A stretch of DNA of 64,000 bases from JALYUA01 sp039933215 (GCA_039933215.1 JBDTOO010000012.1:8794-72793); one strand, 5' to 3'; positions 25,666-36,065 are shown, counted from the first letter of the stretch. Notes: generated from the sequence alone by a model not told the origin. Made by a program: numbers and translations.

Positions 25666-25696
25666 ACGCGGGCGCCACGGCGCCCGCGTTATTTTC
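25666..25696 (+). terminator. Rho-independent terminator of the second IPTL-CTERM gene
   Basis: An identical ACGCGGGCGCC/GGCGCCCGCGT hairpin to that at 22928, followed by TATTTTCT. The remaining ~130 bases up to the convergent gene at 25828 show nothing I can support. Confidence 0.88.
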
Positions 25697-25827
25697 TTCG
25701 GAAGCTCGAGCGGCCGGGTGCGGTCGGCCGGATCAAACGAAGAGAAAGACCGCGACGAGCCGGCGGAGCGCGCGGGACCGGGTCGCTCGTCGTCGTCTTC
25801 GTCCTCGAAGCGGGCGCGCGATCCCCG

Positions 25828-26901
25828 TCAGCGATTCCCCTTTCCACGGACTTCCCTGTCCCAGGTCGCCATCCACGCCGACCCCTCCCGCTCGAGCCGT
25901 TCCCAGTCGAGCTTCGCGGGGACGAGGCGCTGTTCGACGTCGCGCGCCCACGCGGGCAGGTCGCCGGCGGGGATGTCCGTGCGCGCAGGCAGCCGGTAGG
26001 CGCGGTCCGCCGCGAGGCGCTGGGCTTCGACGCTCCCGACCCACTCGATGAACGCCCGGGCCTCCGCGGGGTGCTTCGCGCCTTTCACGAGCCCGATGGC
26101 GTCGTCGATGACGGGAGTACCGCTCGACGGGAGGACCCAGCCGAGCTCCCGGCTGTGCTTCGTCTCGAGGAGCACGTCGGGAAGATCCCAGACGGTGACG
26201 AGCCCTTCGCGCCGCGCGATCCGCTGGACGAGGACCGAGGCGTTCATCTCGTACGACCGGGTCTGAGCGTCGAGCCGGCGGAGCCACGCGAACCCCTCCG
26301 CGGTCGAGCCCGTCTTCTCGATCGACCGCGAGAGGATCAGCCCGAAGATCGCGCGCATCGTTCCGGATGCGAGCGGGTACCGGATGATGATCTTCCCCTT
26401 CCAACGGGGATCGAGGAGGTCGTCCCAGTCCTTCGGAGCTTCCGCCGGCGGGATGGCGCCCGAGTTGTAGACGATCACGGCGGGCGTGCGGTAGGCGCCG
26501 TAGTAGAGGCCGCGCGGCTCACGGGCTTCGGGCGGAATCGCCGCCGCCCAGGTCGGGCGGCAGGCCTCGAGGAGGTCCTCGCGCGCGCCGCGGAAGAAGA
26601 TCGTGTCGGGGCCTCCGAACCAGACGTCCGCCTGCGGGTTCGCCTTCTCCGAGCGCACGCGGTCGTAGACCTCCTGCGAGCCCATGTCGAGCCATCGCAC
26701 GTCGATGTTCGGGTGCGCCTTCTCGTACGTGTGCTCGAGGAGAGACAGCAGATCCCTCCCGTGCGGCGAGTAGAGGACGACCGGCGTGCGGTGGTCCGAC
26801 CGGCACGCCGCGAGGGCCAGGAGTGCGGTGAGTGTCGCGGGGAAGAGGGCGAGAAGGAGCCGCCCGCGAGACGGGGCGCCGGACGCCGCTTTAACGGGCA
26901 T
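25828..26901 (-). CDS. ABC transporter solute-binding protein (ferric-iron type)
   Basis: A 357-residue periplasmic lipoprotein: hydrophobic signal then LLALAACRSD with the lipobox Cys. The body has the order of family-1/6 extracellular solute-binding proteins of the FbpA/AfuA type: VVLYSPHGRDLL, QADVWFGGPDTIFF, YRTPAVIVYNSG, DWDDLLDPRWKGKIIIRYP, GTPVIDDAIGLVKGAKHP and a C-terminal helical part. Such proteins feed fused FbpB/ThiP-like permeases. No permease or ATPase is adjacent, but exactly those two are encoded at 8264-10986 with no binding protein, so the three may form one importer (inference). Its start overlaps the PIG-L gene end by 11 bases on the same strand. Confidence 0.88.
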   Translation of the reverse strand: MPVKAASGAPSRGRLLLALFPATLTALLALAACRSDHRTPVVLYSPHGRDLLSLLEHTYEKAHPNIDVRWLDMGSQEVYDRVRSEKANPQADVWFGGPDTIFFRGAREDLLEACRPTWAAAIPPEAREPRGLYYGAYRTPAVIVYNSGAIPPAEAPKDWDDLLDPRWKGKIIIRYPLASGTMRAIFGLILSRSIEKTGSTAEGFAWLRRLDAQTRSYEMNASVLVQRIARREGLVTVWDLPDVLLETKHSRELGWVLPSSGTPVIDDAIGLVKGAKHPAEARAFIEWVGSVEAQRLAADRAYRLPARTDIPAGDLPAWARDVEQRLVPAKLDWERLEREGSAWMATWDREVRGKGNR

Positions 26902-29524
26902 CCGGCCTCCACGCCAGGATGTTCGCGAACAGCCGGTACGCGCCCGGGACCCCCGCGGTCAGCTGCCGGAAGAAGGCGAGGCCGGTGTAGACGTAGCGAC
27001 CCTTGCCCACCCCGGCGACGAGGAGCGCGCCCTTCTTCTCCTCGTCTCCCGGATCCGCCATGCCGAGGAGGGGCGTGTAGGCCGGCGCCCACTCGTGCGC
27101 GAAGTAGAGGCCGCGTTCCTGCACCCAGCCCTCCCAGTCGGCCGCGCCGATCGGGTTCGGACTGCGGAAGATCGGATGTTCCGGCGCGAGGATCCGGACG
27201 GGCGCGGTCTCGTCGGTCACGCGGTCGGCCGGGCGGCCGATCTCCAGCTTCTCCGGCGCGAAGCCCCGCTCGACGAAGGTGTACTGCTGGTACTGCACGA
27301 CGAGGAGACCACCCGCGCGGACCCAGTCGAGCAGGCGCGGGTTGGCGTTGCCCAGGGCCGGTTCCGTCTCGTAGGCGCGCGAGCCGATGACGATGGTGGC
27401 GTAGCCTGAGAGATCTCCGCGCTCGAGCTCCGCCGCGGACAGGAGCCGGAGGGGCACCCCGACCGCCATCAGCGCCTCCGGGACCCGGTCCGACGCGCCG
27501 CGCACGTACCCGACGGACCCGAGTGCCGGAAGCCTCAGGTCGATCGCCGCCAGAGAGACGACGCCGTCGGCCGGGTAGGGCGTCGGGCGGATGTGCTCGT
27601 AGTCGAGGATCCGGATGCTCCCGGAGAAGCGCTCTCCGGAATCGAGCACCGCGGAGACGGGGATCTCGAATCGGCCGGGACGCGGGCCCCCGGGCGGCGG
27701 TGAGAGGGCGACCTCGACGACCGCGCGGTCGCCCTTCTTCGCGAGCGAGAACGGCACGGGCGTGCTCTTCCATCCGGCCGGGGCCGCGGCCTCGACGCGG
27801 CCCGCGAGAGAGCCCGCCGCGTTCGACGAGACGGTCACGGCGAATCGCGGCGGCGCGGCGCCCGCGCGCGTCGGCTGCACGATCAGCCGGGGGTCGACGG
27901 CGACCTCCACCCGCGGCACCGCGCGCACCCCGCGACGGATCTCCCCGTATTCCTCGTCGCGGATCCGGAGGGTGACCTCGCGCGCGAGTGTGACCCTGGA
28001 GGAGCCGATCCGGACGACGACGCTCGCGGAGAGCGGCGGAGGCGCGAAGGGCTCTCCCCGGATTTCCGCGGGGACACCGGTCCAGTCGTACATGGCGCCC
28101 CGCATCGGAAGCCGGAGGAAGTAGGGGACGGTCGGCAGGGCATCCGCGGGCGCCGCCGCCGTCAGCTTCCACTCCGCGAGCGCTCCCGCGGCGAGAGGCT
28201 TTCCGGCCGCGGGAGCGGCGACCGTCCACCCCGCGGGGCTCACCAGCGCCGCGCTCTCGACCTCGACGGCCTCCCGTCCCGCGTCGGCGGCCTGGACAGT
28301 CACCTGCACGGATTCCCCGGGCGAGACCGTCTCCACGTCCGCGAGCGCGTCGACCACGACCCCGGCCGACACCGCGAGCGCCGTTTCCGCGGCGCGGATC
28401 TTCTCGTCGAGCGTTGCGGCCGCGTCGGCGCCCGCGGCGCTGTCCGGCGAGACGAGGCCGCGGCACGCGCGCAGCTCCGCGAGGATCGTCGCGAGCGAAG
28501 GCGCGGCCGCCGCGAGTTCCGCGGACGAGAGACGCGTCCGGATCTCGCCGGCGAGCGCCGCGACGCGCGAGAGCCTCGCCGCGACGTCCTTCCGGCGGGT
28601 CGGGTCCGCGACGCCCGCCGCCAGCGCGCCGAGATCCGACGCCGTTCCCGCGAAGAGGTCCGGTGCGTCGCGCCCGCCGCCTCCCTCGATCCAGCCGACG
28701 CGGGCCTCGTTCGGTCCGATCAGCTGGAGCGCCCCGGTGCCCTGCGACCGGTGAAGGCTCCGGCTCGCCACCGCGATCTGCTGAAAGGAGCGGCCGTTCA
28801 GGGGCTCCAGGCCTCCCGTCGGCAGGATCATGGTGGTCTTCTCCCGGTCGAGGAAACGGGTCGTCTGGTAGAGCGCCGCCGGCTGCCAGGGCCGCAGCCC
28901 CTCTTTCGCGAGAGCGGGGAACGCCGCCGGATCTCCGGCGAGATGGAAGGCTTCGCGGGCCACGATCGCGGAGGCCTGGTGCTGCCCGTGCCCGTCGCGG
29001 ACCGTCCCGGAGAAGATCGCCACGACGACCTGGGGCCGGAACCGCCGGATCACCCGCACGGCGTCCTCGAGAAGGGCGTCTTTTGGCCAGAGCCGGAGGG
29101 TCTCGTCCAGGGAACGCGTGAATCCGAAGTCGTAGGCCCTCGTGAAGAACTGACGGGCGCCGTCCAGCCGCCGGGCGGCGTTCAGCTCCTCGGTGCGGAT
29201 CAGCCCGAGGCCGATGCCGAGCTCGTCCCCGATGAGGTTCTGGCCGCCGTCGCCCCTCGTCAGCGAGAGATACGCGGCCTCGCCCCCCATCCCGCGGGAC
29301 ACGAGAGTGAGAAGGGCCGTGTCCTCGTCGTCGGGGTGGGCCGCGATGATGAGGAGCCGCCGGTTCGTGGCGAGCTTGCGCAGAAGCGGGTCGAGGGCGT
29401 CGATGCCGCCGGCGGACGGCGGAGCCAGCATCGTGCCCGGAGGGCCCGACGCGAAGAGGGAGGCGCAGCAGAGAAGGAGCCACGCGGCGAGAGCGCCGGC
29501 TGCAGAGAACTGTTTTCGTTTCAC
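26891..29524 (-). CDS. Large secreted PIG-L-family deacetylase with C-terminal domains
   Basis: An 877-residue protein: signal peptide (~1-27), then a PIG-L/LmbE domain (~50-270) with the zinc motif AAHPDDED and the third ligand in DGHGQHQAS. A coiled Ala-rich stretch (~300-400) follows, then beta-sandwich regions (~410-650), and a C-terminal GATase1-like Rossmann segment (SGYATIVIGSRAYETEP, GGLLVVQYQQYTF, HPIFRSPNPI) ending with GKGRYVYTGLAFFRQL. PIG-L enzymes remove the acetyl group from GlcNAc moieties; this long secreted form is common in acidobacteria and bacteroidetes and its substrate is unknown. The start is GTG 29524 without a clear Shine-Dalgarno. It is probably co-transcribed with the binding-protein gene it overlaps. 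Confidence 0.88.
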   Translation of the reverse strand: MKRKQFSAAGALAAWLLLCCASLFASGPPGTMLAPPSAGGIDALDPLLRKLATNRRLLIIAAHPDDEDTALLTLVSRGMGGEAAYLSLTRGDGGQNLIGDELGIGLGLIRTEELNAARRLDGARQFFTRAYDFGFTRSLDETLRLWPKDALLEDAVRVIRRFRPQVVVAIFSGTVRDGHGQHQASAIVAREAFHLAGDPAAFPALAKEGLRPWQPAALYQTTRFLDREKTTMILPTGGLEPLNGRSFQQIAVASRSLHRSQGTGALQLIGPNEARVGWIEGGGGRDAPDLFAGTASDLGALAAGVADPTRRKDVAARLSRVAALAGEIRTRLSSAELAAAAPSLATILAELRACRGLVSPDSAAGADAAATLDEKIRAAETALAVSAGVVVDALADVETVSPGESVQVTVQAADAGREAVEVESAALVSPAGWTVAAPAAGKPLAAGALAEWKLTAAAPADALPTVPYFLRLPMRGAMYDWTGVPAEIRGEPFAPPPLSASVVVRIGSSRVTLAREVTLRIRDEEYGEIRRGVRAVPRVEVAVDPRLIVQPTRAGAAPPRFAVTVSSNAAGSLAGRVEAAAPAGWKSTPVPFSLAKKGDRAVVEVALSPPPGGPRPGRFEIPVSAVLDSGERFSGSIRILDYEHIRPTPYPADGVVSLAAIDLRLPALGSVGYVRGASDRVPEALMAVGVPLRLLSAAELERGDLSGYATIVIGSRAYETEPALGNANPRLLDWVRAGGLLVVQYQQYTFVERGFAPEKLEIGRPADRVTDETAPVRILAPEHPIFRSPNPIGAADWEGWVQERGLYFAHEWAPAYTPLLGMADPGDEEKKGALLVAGVGKGRYVYTGLAFFRQLTAGVPGAYRLFANILAWRPDAR

Positions 29525-29611
29525 GGGGCGCAGTCTATGACGGCGGACGCGCGGCGGCCGGAAAGCGTGCCTCGCGGAGAGGCGCGCCGCGAGGCGTGCG
29601 CCCCGCGGACG

Positions 29612-30055
29612 CTACCGCTTCTTCAGCCGGGAACGGACGATCGGTGCGGAGGCCGCCGCGAGGGCGCCGAGGATCGCGGCGAGGTACTGGGCGCGCCGCT
29701 TCGGGTCCATGCTCTTCCACTCACGGGTGAGCCGGTCGAGCGTGCTCTTCGACGCGGCGCCGGCCTGGCCGAACGCGCGACGGGCCGACGCGACGCCGCC
29801 TTCCGATGCGGCCGCGAGGCTCGCGCCGGCCTGGCTCGCCTTCTGCGAGAAGGTCCGCAGGAGTCCTTCGACGCCGCCGGGCGCGACCGTGCGACGGCGA
29901 GCGGCGGGTTTCTTCGTGGCGGGGGCGGGCTTGCGGCGCGCGGGGGCGGCGGAGGCGGCGGGGGAGCTGCCGGCGCCGGCCGCGCGCTTCGCGGCGGGTT
30001 TGCGGCGCGCCTTCGGGCGCGGGGGAGCAGGGGTCTCATCCATCTTCTCGTCCAT
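29612..30055 (-). CDS. Small basic Ala/Pro/Lys-rich protein, histone-H1-like N-terminus
   Basis: A 147-residue protein. Residues ~8-60 are almost only Ala, Pro, Lys and Arg (KARRKPAAKRAAGAGSSP, then ARRKPAPATKKPAARRR), like the tails of histone-H1-type nucleoid proteins and AlgP. Residues ~65-115 form an amphipathic helix with regular Ala spacing, and the C-terminus (QYLAAILGALAAASAPIVRS plus basic residues) could be a short membrane helix. Either DNA binding or a phasin-like/membrane role is possible; I do not recognise the family. The ATG has GAGGTG at good spacing. A rival frame at 29623-30063 lacks these patterns. Confidence 0.6.
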   Translation of the reverse strand: MDEKMDETPAPPRPKARRKPAAKRAAGAGSSPAASAAPARRKPAPATKKPAARRRTVAPGGVEGLLRTFSQKASQAGASLAAASEGGVASARRAFGQAGAASKSTLDRLTREWKSMDPKRRAQYLAAILGALAAASAPIVRSRLKKR

Positions 30056-30080
30056 TTCATCACCTCGGCGGTCGGCGTGA

Positions 30081-30113
30081 ACTCTCGACTCGATCTCCGA
30101 CTCTCGACTCCGT
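30081..30113. repeat. Degenerate heptamer repeat (ACTCTCG/ACTCGAT type)
   Basis: ACTCTCG, ACTCGAT, then after five bases ACTCTCG and ACTCCGT, ending in the stop codon of the M49 gene. The period is close to seven bases but imperfect. It fills the 57-base gap between the M49 gene and the small basic protein gene. Confidence 0.45.
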
Positions 30114-31858
30114 CAGCTCTCGCGGGCGGCGGCGAACACGGGCTTGATGTCGACGGGGATGTCCTTCAAGCCGCCGTTGACCCGCTCGATCTCGGCGTTC
30201 GACTTTCCGTACTTTTCCAGGAGACGCTTGGCCCGCTCGAAGTCGCCGGTCGCCTCGATCATCAGGAGCTCCTCCGCGAGCGACCGGACGGCTTCCCGGA
30301 ACTTCTCCGGCTTCGCCAGGAAGCGCCCGTCGGCGGAGGGGACGATGGCACCCTTCTCCCGGAACCAGTTCCACTGGACGGCCGTCCCGCCGCCGTGGGC
30401 CTCTTCGAGTCCGAAGCGCATCGACCGGAACATGAGCCCGGTGTACGTGGCCGCGAGCGACTCCTCGTCGAACGTGGTCAGCCATTTCTTGTCCAGCGCG
30501 AGGAAGATGTTCCACAGGCCGACCACGTCCGCCTTGCACTCCTCGATCGTCGAGTAGGTGTTCTTCAAGAGCAGCCGCGCCTCGATCCGGCGGCCGTCGG
30601 GGCCCGTGATGACCCCTGGCCCGAGACCGTGCGAGAGCTCGTGGAAGAGCGTGTGGTTGAAGTAAGGGTCGAACGCGATGCGCCCCGCCTGCCGGGCGTC
30701 CAGCACCCGCTCCCCGACGGGCCGGCCGCTCTGGCGGAACTTCGCCTCCATGACGTTCTTGAGGAGGACCTTCTTCGAGCCCTTCGCCTCGCGGACCCGC
30801 TCGTCGTTCGGCAGGTTGAAGGCGGAGGTCTGGACTCCCCGCCGCGCGTCGCCCGCCGTGAACGCTTCCTGGACCACGCGAATCGGGGATTCGAACTTGC
30901 GGTTGAAGTTCTTGTGCGCGTCCGGAAGGGGCAGGTTGCGCTCCATGTCGGGCAGGTGCTGCGCGTAAACCGCGAGATGCGCGCTCTCGGCCTTGTCGCG
31001 AACCGTGACGAACGATTCGAACGACGCCTTGTAGTTGAAGAGCCCGTCTTCGTAGACCTCGTAGGGGCCGATGGCGATCTCGATGTCGGAATCGAGGTCC
31101 ATCCAGGCGACGTCGGAAGCGAAATAGTCGTCCGTCAGGAACGCTTCGGCGCGCTTCTGCAGGAACGTCCGCAGCGAGGCGTTGCCGGTGCGCGCGGCGG
31201 CATCGCGAAGCTTCCCGGCCGCGCGGCCGAGCGCCGCGGCGTATTCCTTCGAGTAGGGCACGGCGACCAGGCGGTTCCCGTCGCGCCGGATCACCGTGAA
31301 GAGCCCCTGGAAGGCGTCCTTGTCGGCCGGGTGGGCGGCGATCCACGCCTCGAACTCTTCTCTGGTCATGTCCAGGGGATAGAACCCGGCGCCCTTCGGC
31401 TTGGAGCGGCTCCCGATGAACGGCTCGTCGCCCTTCAGGCGGTCCCAGGGCCCGCGCTGGATCTCGAAGTACTCGAACGCCGGGACCGACCGCGGAGTGT
31501 GCTCGACGACGAGGCGCGCGACGCGCTCCCGCATCGCCGGAACTTCCTCGGCGACCTGGCGGTCGAAGATCCCGTCGAGCTCTTTGGAGGCCTGGATCAG
31601 GAGCTGCAGGACCGCCGTCTCGCGCTCGTCGAGCAGGGACCGGTCGTAATCGATCTTCGTAGCGGGAAACTGGCGGACACGTTCCGCGACGTCCGGGGCG
31701 ACGGTGAGCGCGTCCGCGGCCGGCGCGGCGGAAGCGGCGGCCGGCGCCGGCGCGGGGGTGTCCGATGCGGCGGGCTTCGTCACGGACGATGTCCCGCAGG
31801 CCCCCGCGAACGCGGCGGCGAGACCCAGAATCGCGAGGCGGGCAGCATTCCTGTCCAT
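30113..31858 (-). CDS. M49-family (dipeptidyl-peptidase III-like) lipoprotein peptidase
   Basis: A 581-residue protein. Its signal ILGLAAAFAGAC ends in a lipobox Cys, followed by an Ala/Pro linker to ~residue 50, so it is periplasm- or outer-membrane-facing. The catalytic region carries HELSHGLGPG (His406, Glu407, His410) and EECKADVVGLW about thirty residues later, the two zinc-site motifs of the M49 family. Classical DPP III has a six-residue HExxGH motif; this one is the five-residue HExxH form found in bacterial relatives. Other landmarks are IAIGPYEVYEDGLFNYKASF and TNTYSTIEE-like context before the second motif. It would cleave short peptides. It is divergent from egtB with only 40 bases between starts; no Shine-Dalgarno was seen. 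Confidence 0.85.
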   Translation of the reverse strand: MDRNAARLAILGLAAAFAGACGTSSVTKPAASDTPAPAPAAASAAPAADALTVAPDVAERVRQFPATKIDYDRSLLDERETAVLQLLIQASKELDGIFDRQVAEEVPAMRERVARLVVEHTPRSVPAFEYFEIQRGPWDRLKGDEPFIGSRSKPKGAGFYPLDMTREEFEAWIAAHPADKDAFQGLFTVIRRDGNRLVAVPYSKEYAAALGRAAGKLRDAAARTGNASLRTFLQKRAEAFLTDDYFASDVAWMDLDSDIEIAIGPYEVYEDGLFNYKASFESFVTVRDKAESAHLAVYAQHLPDMERNLPLPDAHKNFNRKFESPIRVVQEAFTAGDARRGVQTSAFNLPNDERVREAKGSKKVLLKNVMEAKFRQSGRPVGERVLDARQAGRIAFDPYFNHTLFHELSHGLGPGVITGPDGRRIEARLLLKNTYSTIEECKADVVGLWNIFLALDKKWLTTFDEESLAATYTGLMFRSMRFGLEEAHGGGTAVQWNWFREKGAIVPSADGRFLAKPEKFREAVRSLAEELLMIEATGDFERAKRLLEKYGKSNAEIERVNGGLKDIPVDIKPVFAAARES

Positions 31859-31898
31859 GGCGGCGAATCTAGCATTCTTTCTGCGGCATAGGTTTAGC

Positions 31899-33239
31899 AT
31901 GCGTCTGGCCGTGCTGCCCATCCGCCGGGAAGAGGCTCTCGAGTGGTTCCGCCGGAACCGGCGCCGGTCCGCGGAGCTTTTCTCCCTGATTCCGGACCGG
32001 GCGTGGCTCGACCGCCCGATCGCGCTCCGCAATCCGATCGGTTTCTACGAAGGCCATCTGCCGGCTTTCAACCTGTTGACGCTCTGGATCCGCGCGCTCA
32101 AAGAGCCGGGCCTCGACGCGGAGCTCGAGAAGATCTTCGAGCGGGGGATCGATCCCGACGTGGCGCCCGATCCGGGCCGCGACGCGGAGGCGTGGCCTTC
32201 GCGCGAGCGCACCGTCCGGTTCGCCGGGCGCGCGGACGCCTTAGTCGAGCTCGCCATCCTCGAGCGGCCGCTCGAGCGCGCCGACAATCCTCTTCTGTGG
32301 CGCGGCCAGGCGCTCTACACGATGCTCGAGCACGAGCCGATGCACCACGAGACGCTCCACTACATGTGGCGGCGGCTTCCCTATGATCGCAAGCTGGCGC
32401 ACGACGGCGTCCCCGCGCCCGTCACGGGAGACGCGCCGCCGCCGGAGCGCATGGTGCCCGTGCCGGCCGGTTCCGCGACGCTCGGCGCCGCGCCCGACGA
32501 GATCCCATTTGGCTGGGACAACGAGTTCCCCCGGCACGCGGTCGAGGTGCCGGAGTTCTCGATCGGCGAGCACGACGTGACGAACGCCGCGTTTCTCGAA
32601 TTCATCGAAGCCGGGGGCTACGGACGCGAGGACCTGTGGAGCCCGGAAGGATGGGAATGGGTCCGGTCGGAGGGCGTTTCCGCCCCGCCTTTCTGGGTCG
32701 CGGGAAAGCGCGGATGGGAGTGGCTCGGGATGTTCGACCGGATCCCGCTGCCGCCCGCCTGGCCCGCCTGGGTCAGTCAGGCGGAGGCGGCGGCCTTCGC
32801 CCGCTGGCGCGGCGCGCGGCTCCCGTCCGAGCCGGAGTATCACCGCGCCGCGTTCGGCGAGCCGTCCGGCCGGGAGCGCGCCTTCCCGTGGGGCGAGGAC
32901 CCTGCGGACGCGACCCGCGGCAACTTCGACTTCCGGCACTGGGAGCCGGTCCCCGTCGGATCCTTCCCGGCGGGCGCGAGCGCCTGGGGCATCCACGACC
33001 TCGTCGGGAACGGATGGGAGTGGACCTCGACCGTCTTCGGCGGCTTCCCGGGCTTCGAGCCCATGGCGTCCTATCCGCAGTACTCCGCGGACTTCTTCGA
33101 CGGCAAACACTACGTGATGAAGGGCGCTTCGCCTGTGACCGCGCGGGAGCTCGTCCGGAGAAGCTTCCGCAACTGGTTCCGGCCGACCTACCCCCACGTT
33201 TATGCGGCGTTCCGCCTCGCGGCGGACGGCCGCCCATGA
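31899..33239 (+). CDS. egtB: Ergothioneine biosynthesis sulfoxide synthase EgtB-like
   Basis: A 446-residue protein with the two-domain EgtB layout: an N-terminal DinB-like domain and a C-terminal formylglycine-generating/sulfatase-modifying domain. The three iron ligands are visible as GHL (His53) and HEPMHHETLHYM (His145, His149). The C-terminal domain has MVPVPAGSATLG, FSIGEHDVTNAAFLEFIEAG, ARLPSEPEYHRAA, HDLVGNGWEWTSTVF and MKGASPVTARELVRRSFRNW. EgtB joins hercynine (trimethyl-histidine) to a cysteine-containing thiol with O2, forming the sulfoxide precursor of ergothioneine. It directly precedes egtD (seven bases between). I chose ATG 31899; the open frame further upstream is only the antisense of the M49 gene. 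Confidence 0.92.
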   Translation: MRLAVLPIRREEALEWFRRNRRRSAELFSLIPDRAWLDRPIALRNPIGFYEGHLPAFNLLTLWIRALKEPGLDAELEKIFERGIDPDVAPDPGRDAEAWPSRERTVRFAGRADALVELAILERPLERADNPLLWRGQALYTMLEHEPMHHETLHYMWRRLPYDRKLAHDGVPAPVTGDAPPPERMVPVPAGSATLGAAPDEIPFGWDNEFPRHAVEVPEFSIGEHDVTNAAFLEFIEAGGYGREDLWSPEGWEWVRSEGVSAPPFWVAGKRGWEWLGMFDRIPLPPAWPAWVSQAEAAAFARWRGARLPSEPEYHRAAFGEPSGRERAFPWGEDPADATRGNFDFRHWEPVPVGSFPAGASAWGIHDLVGNGWEWTSTVFGGFPGFEPMASYPQYSADFFDGKHYVMKGASPVTARELVRRSFRNWFRPTYPHVYAAFRLAADGRP

Positions 33240-33246
33240 GGCACCG

Positions 33247-34227
33247 ATGACCCTTCCGACGAGCCTAGACGCTCCGCCGGCGGAGTTCGTGCGCGACTTC
33301 GCCCTCGACGTGCGGCGCGACCTGGCGCTCACGCCGAAGCAGCTCCAGTCGAAATACCTCTACGACGGACTCGGCTCGACCCTCTTCGAGGCGATCTGCC
33401 GCCTCCCCTGGTACCGCATCACGCGGGCGGAGGGGCGGCTGCTGTCCCGCTTCGCGCCGCAGATCGTGAGCTCATTCTCCGATCCCCTGACTCTGGTCGA
33501 GCTCGGGTGCGGGAGTGGGGGGAAGATCGCGATGCTCGCGGAGGCGCTCCGGAACCGTCCCCGGCGCGTCTCCGTGCACCTGATCGACATCTCCCCCGTC
33601 GCGCTCGAGCTGTCGGAGCGCGCCCTGGGCGGGCTGCAGCACGTCTCGGTCGTCGGCCACCGCGCGACGTACGAGCAGGGGCTGCGTCATGCGGCGACGC
33701 AGCGGGTCGGCGACAGCGCGATGCTGCTTCTCTTCCTCGGCTCGAACATCGGGAACTTCGACCCTCCCGCGGCGCACGAGTTTCTTTCCGGCATCCGGGA
33801 GTCCCTGCGGCCCGGGGACGCGCTCCTCCTCGGCGCCGACCTCATGAAGCCCGAGGAGGATCTCCTGCTCGCTTACGACGATCCGCTCGGCGTCACCGCG
33901 GCCTTCAACAAGAACCTCCTCGTCCGGATGAACTCCGAGCTCCTCGCGGATTTCGACCTCGAGGGGTTTCGCCACCGCGCCGTGTGGAGCCCGTACGAAT
34001 CCCGCGTGGAGATGCGGCTCGTTTCCGTTCGGCCGCAGAGAGTCACGATCCCGCGCTCGGAATGCACGGTCTCCTTCGGGCAGGACGAGTTCATCTGGAC
34101 GGAGAGCTCCTACAAGTACACGCCGGAGCAGGTCATCGAGCTCGGGCGGAAGGCGCGGTTCCGTTCCCTGGACCAGTGGATCGACGGACGGGCCGGCTTC
34201 GCGCTGACCCTCTTCGCGGCCGACTGA
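33247..34227 (+). CDS. egtD: L-histidine N-alpha-methyltransferase EgtD
   Basis: A 326-residue SAM-dependent methyltransferase (PF10017). Visible motifs: KYLYDGLGSTLFEAICRLP, YYRIT-like WYRITRAEGRLL, the SAM loop VELGCGSGGK, HLIDISPVALELSERAL and LFLGSNIGNFDPPAAHEFL. Near the C-terminus are MRLVSVRPQRVTIP and SSYKYTPEQV. EgtD makes hercynine from histidine, the first step of ergothioneine synthesis in the cytoplasm; EgtB upstream performs the second. EgtC (hydrolase) and EgtE (lyase) are not in this window. ATG 33247 lies seven bases after the egtB stop, without a strong Shine-Dalgarno, so translation may be coupled. Confidence 0.94.
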   Translation: MTLPTSLDAPPAEFVRDFALDVRRDLALTPKQLQSKYLYDGLGSTLFEAICRLPWYRITRAEGRLLSRFAPQIVSSFSDPLTLVELGCGSGGKIAMLAEALRNRPRRVSVHLIDISPVALELSERALGGLQHVSVVGHRATYEQGLRHAATQRVGDSAMLLLFLGSNIGNFDPPAAHEFLSGIRESLRPGDALLLGADLMKPEEDLLLAYDDPLGVTAAFNKNLLVRMNSELLADFDLEGFRHRAVWSPYESRVEMRLVSVRPQRVTIPRSECTVSFGQDEFIWTESSYKYTPEQVIELGRKARFRSLDQWIDGRAGFALTLFAAD

Positions 34228-34237
34228 ATCGCGGACG

Positions 34238-34267
34238 GGCCGGACGGCCGGCCGCCGGCCTCCGGCC
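34238..34267. terminator. GC-rich hairpin after egtD
   Basis: GGCCGGA at 34238-34244 pairs with TCCGGCC at 34261-34267, with further CGGCCGGCCGCCGGCC in between that can extend the stem. It stands ten bases after the egtD stop and has no T-tract, so it is a possible but weak terminator. Downstream, TATATT near 34284 could be a -10 box for the M28 gene. Confidence 0.4.
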
Positions 34268-34373
34268 CCGCCCGAAGGCTCCGTATATTGTTTCGCTGTC
34301 CGGCCGGTGCCGGCCGATTCGATTCGCCCGCACGGCGCACGCCGGCCGCGCGGACATCCAAGGAGGTTTCCTC

Positions 34374-36061
<1,688 letters not shown>

Positions 36062-36065
<4 letters not shown>

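Noticed and set aside
26475..29483. A 1002-codon minus-strand frame overlapping the PIG-L gene in another phase
   Set aside because: Composition is Arg/Gly/Pro-rich with no fold; the PIG-L frame has all catalytic motifs.
29623..30063. Alternative frame for the small basic protein
   Set aside because: Pro/Ser/Arg-rich without helix patterning and a weaker start than the 29612-30055 frame.
28751..31891. A 1046-codon plus-strand frame across the PIG-L, small basic and M49 genes
   Set aside because: It is antisense to three recognisable genes, is rich in Arg, Glu and Gly without hydrophobic patterning, and has no domain.
33507..34373. An upstream extension of the M28 peptidase frame through egtD
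   Set aside because: The TTG at 34374 has an ideal AGGAGG and begins a signal peptide; the extension is an egtD shadow.
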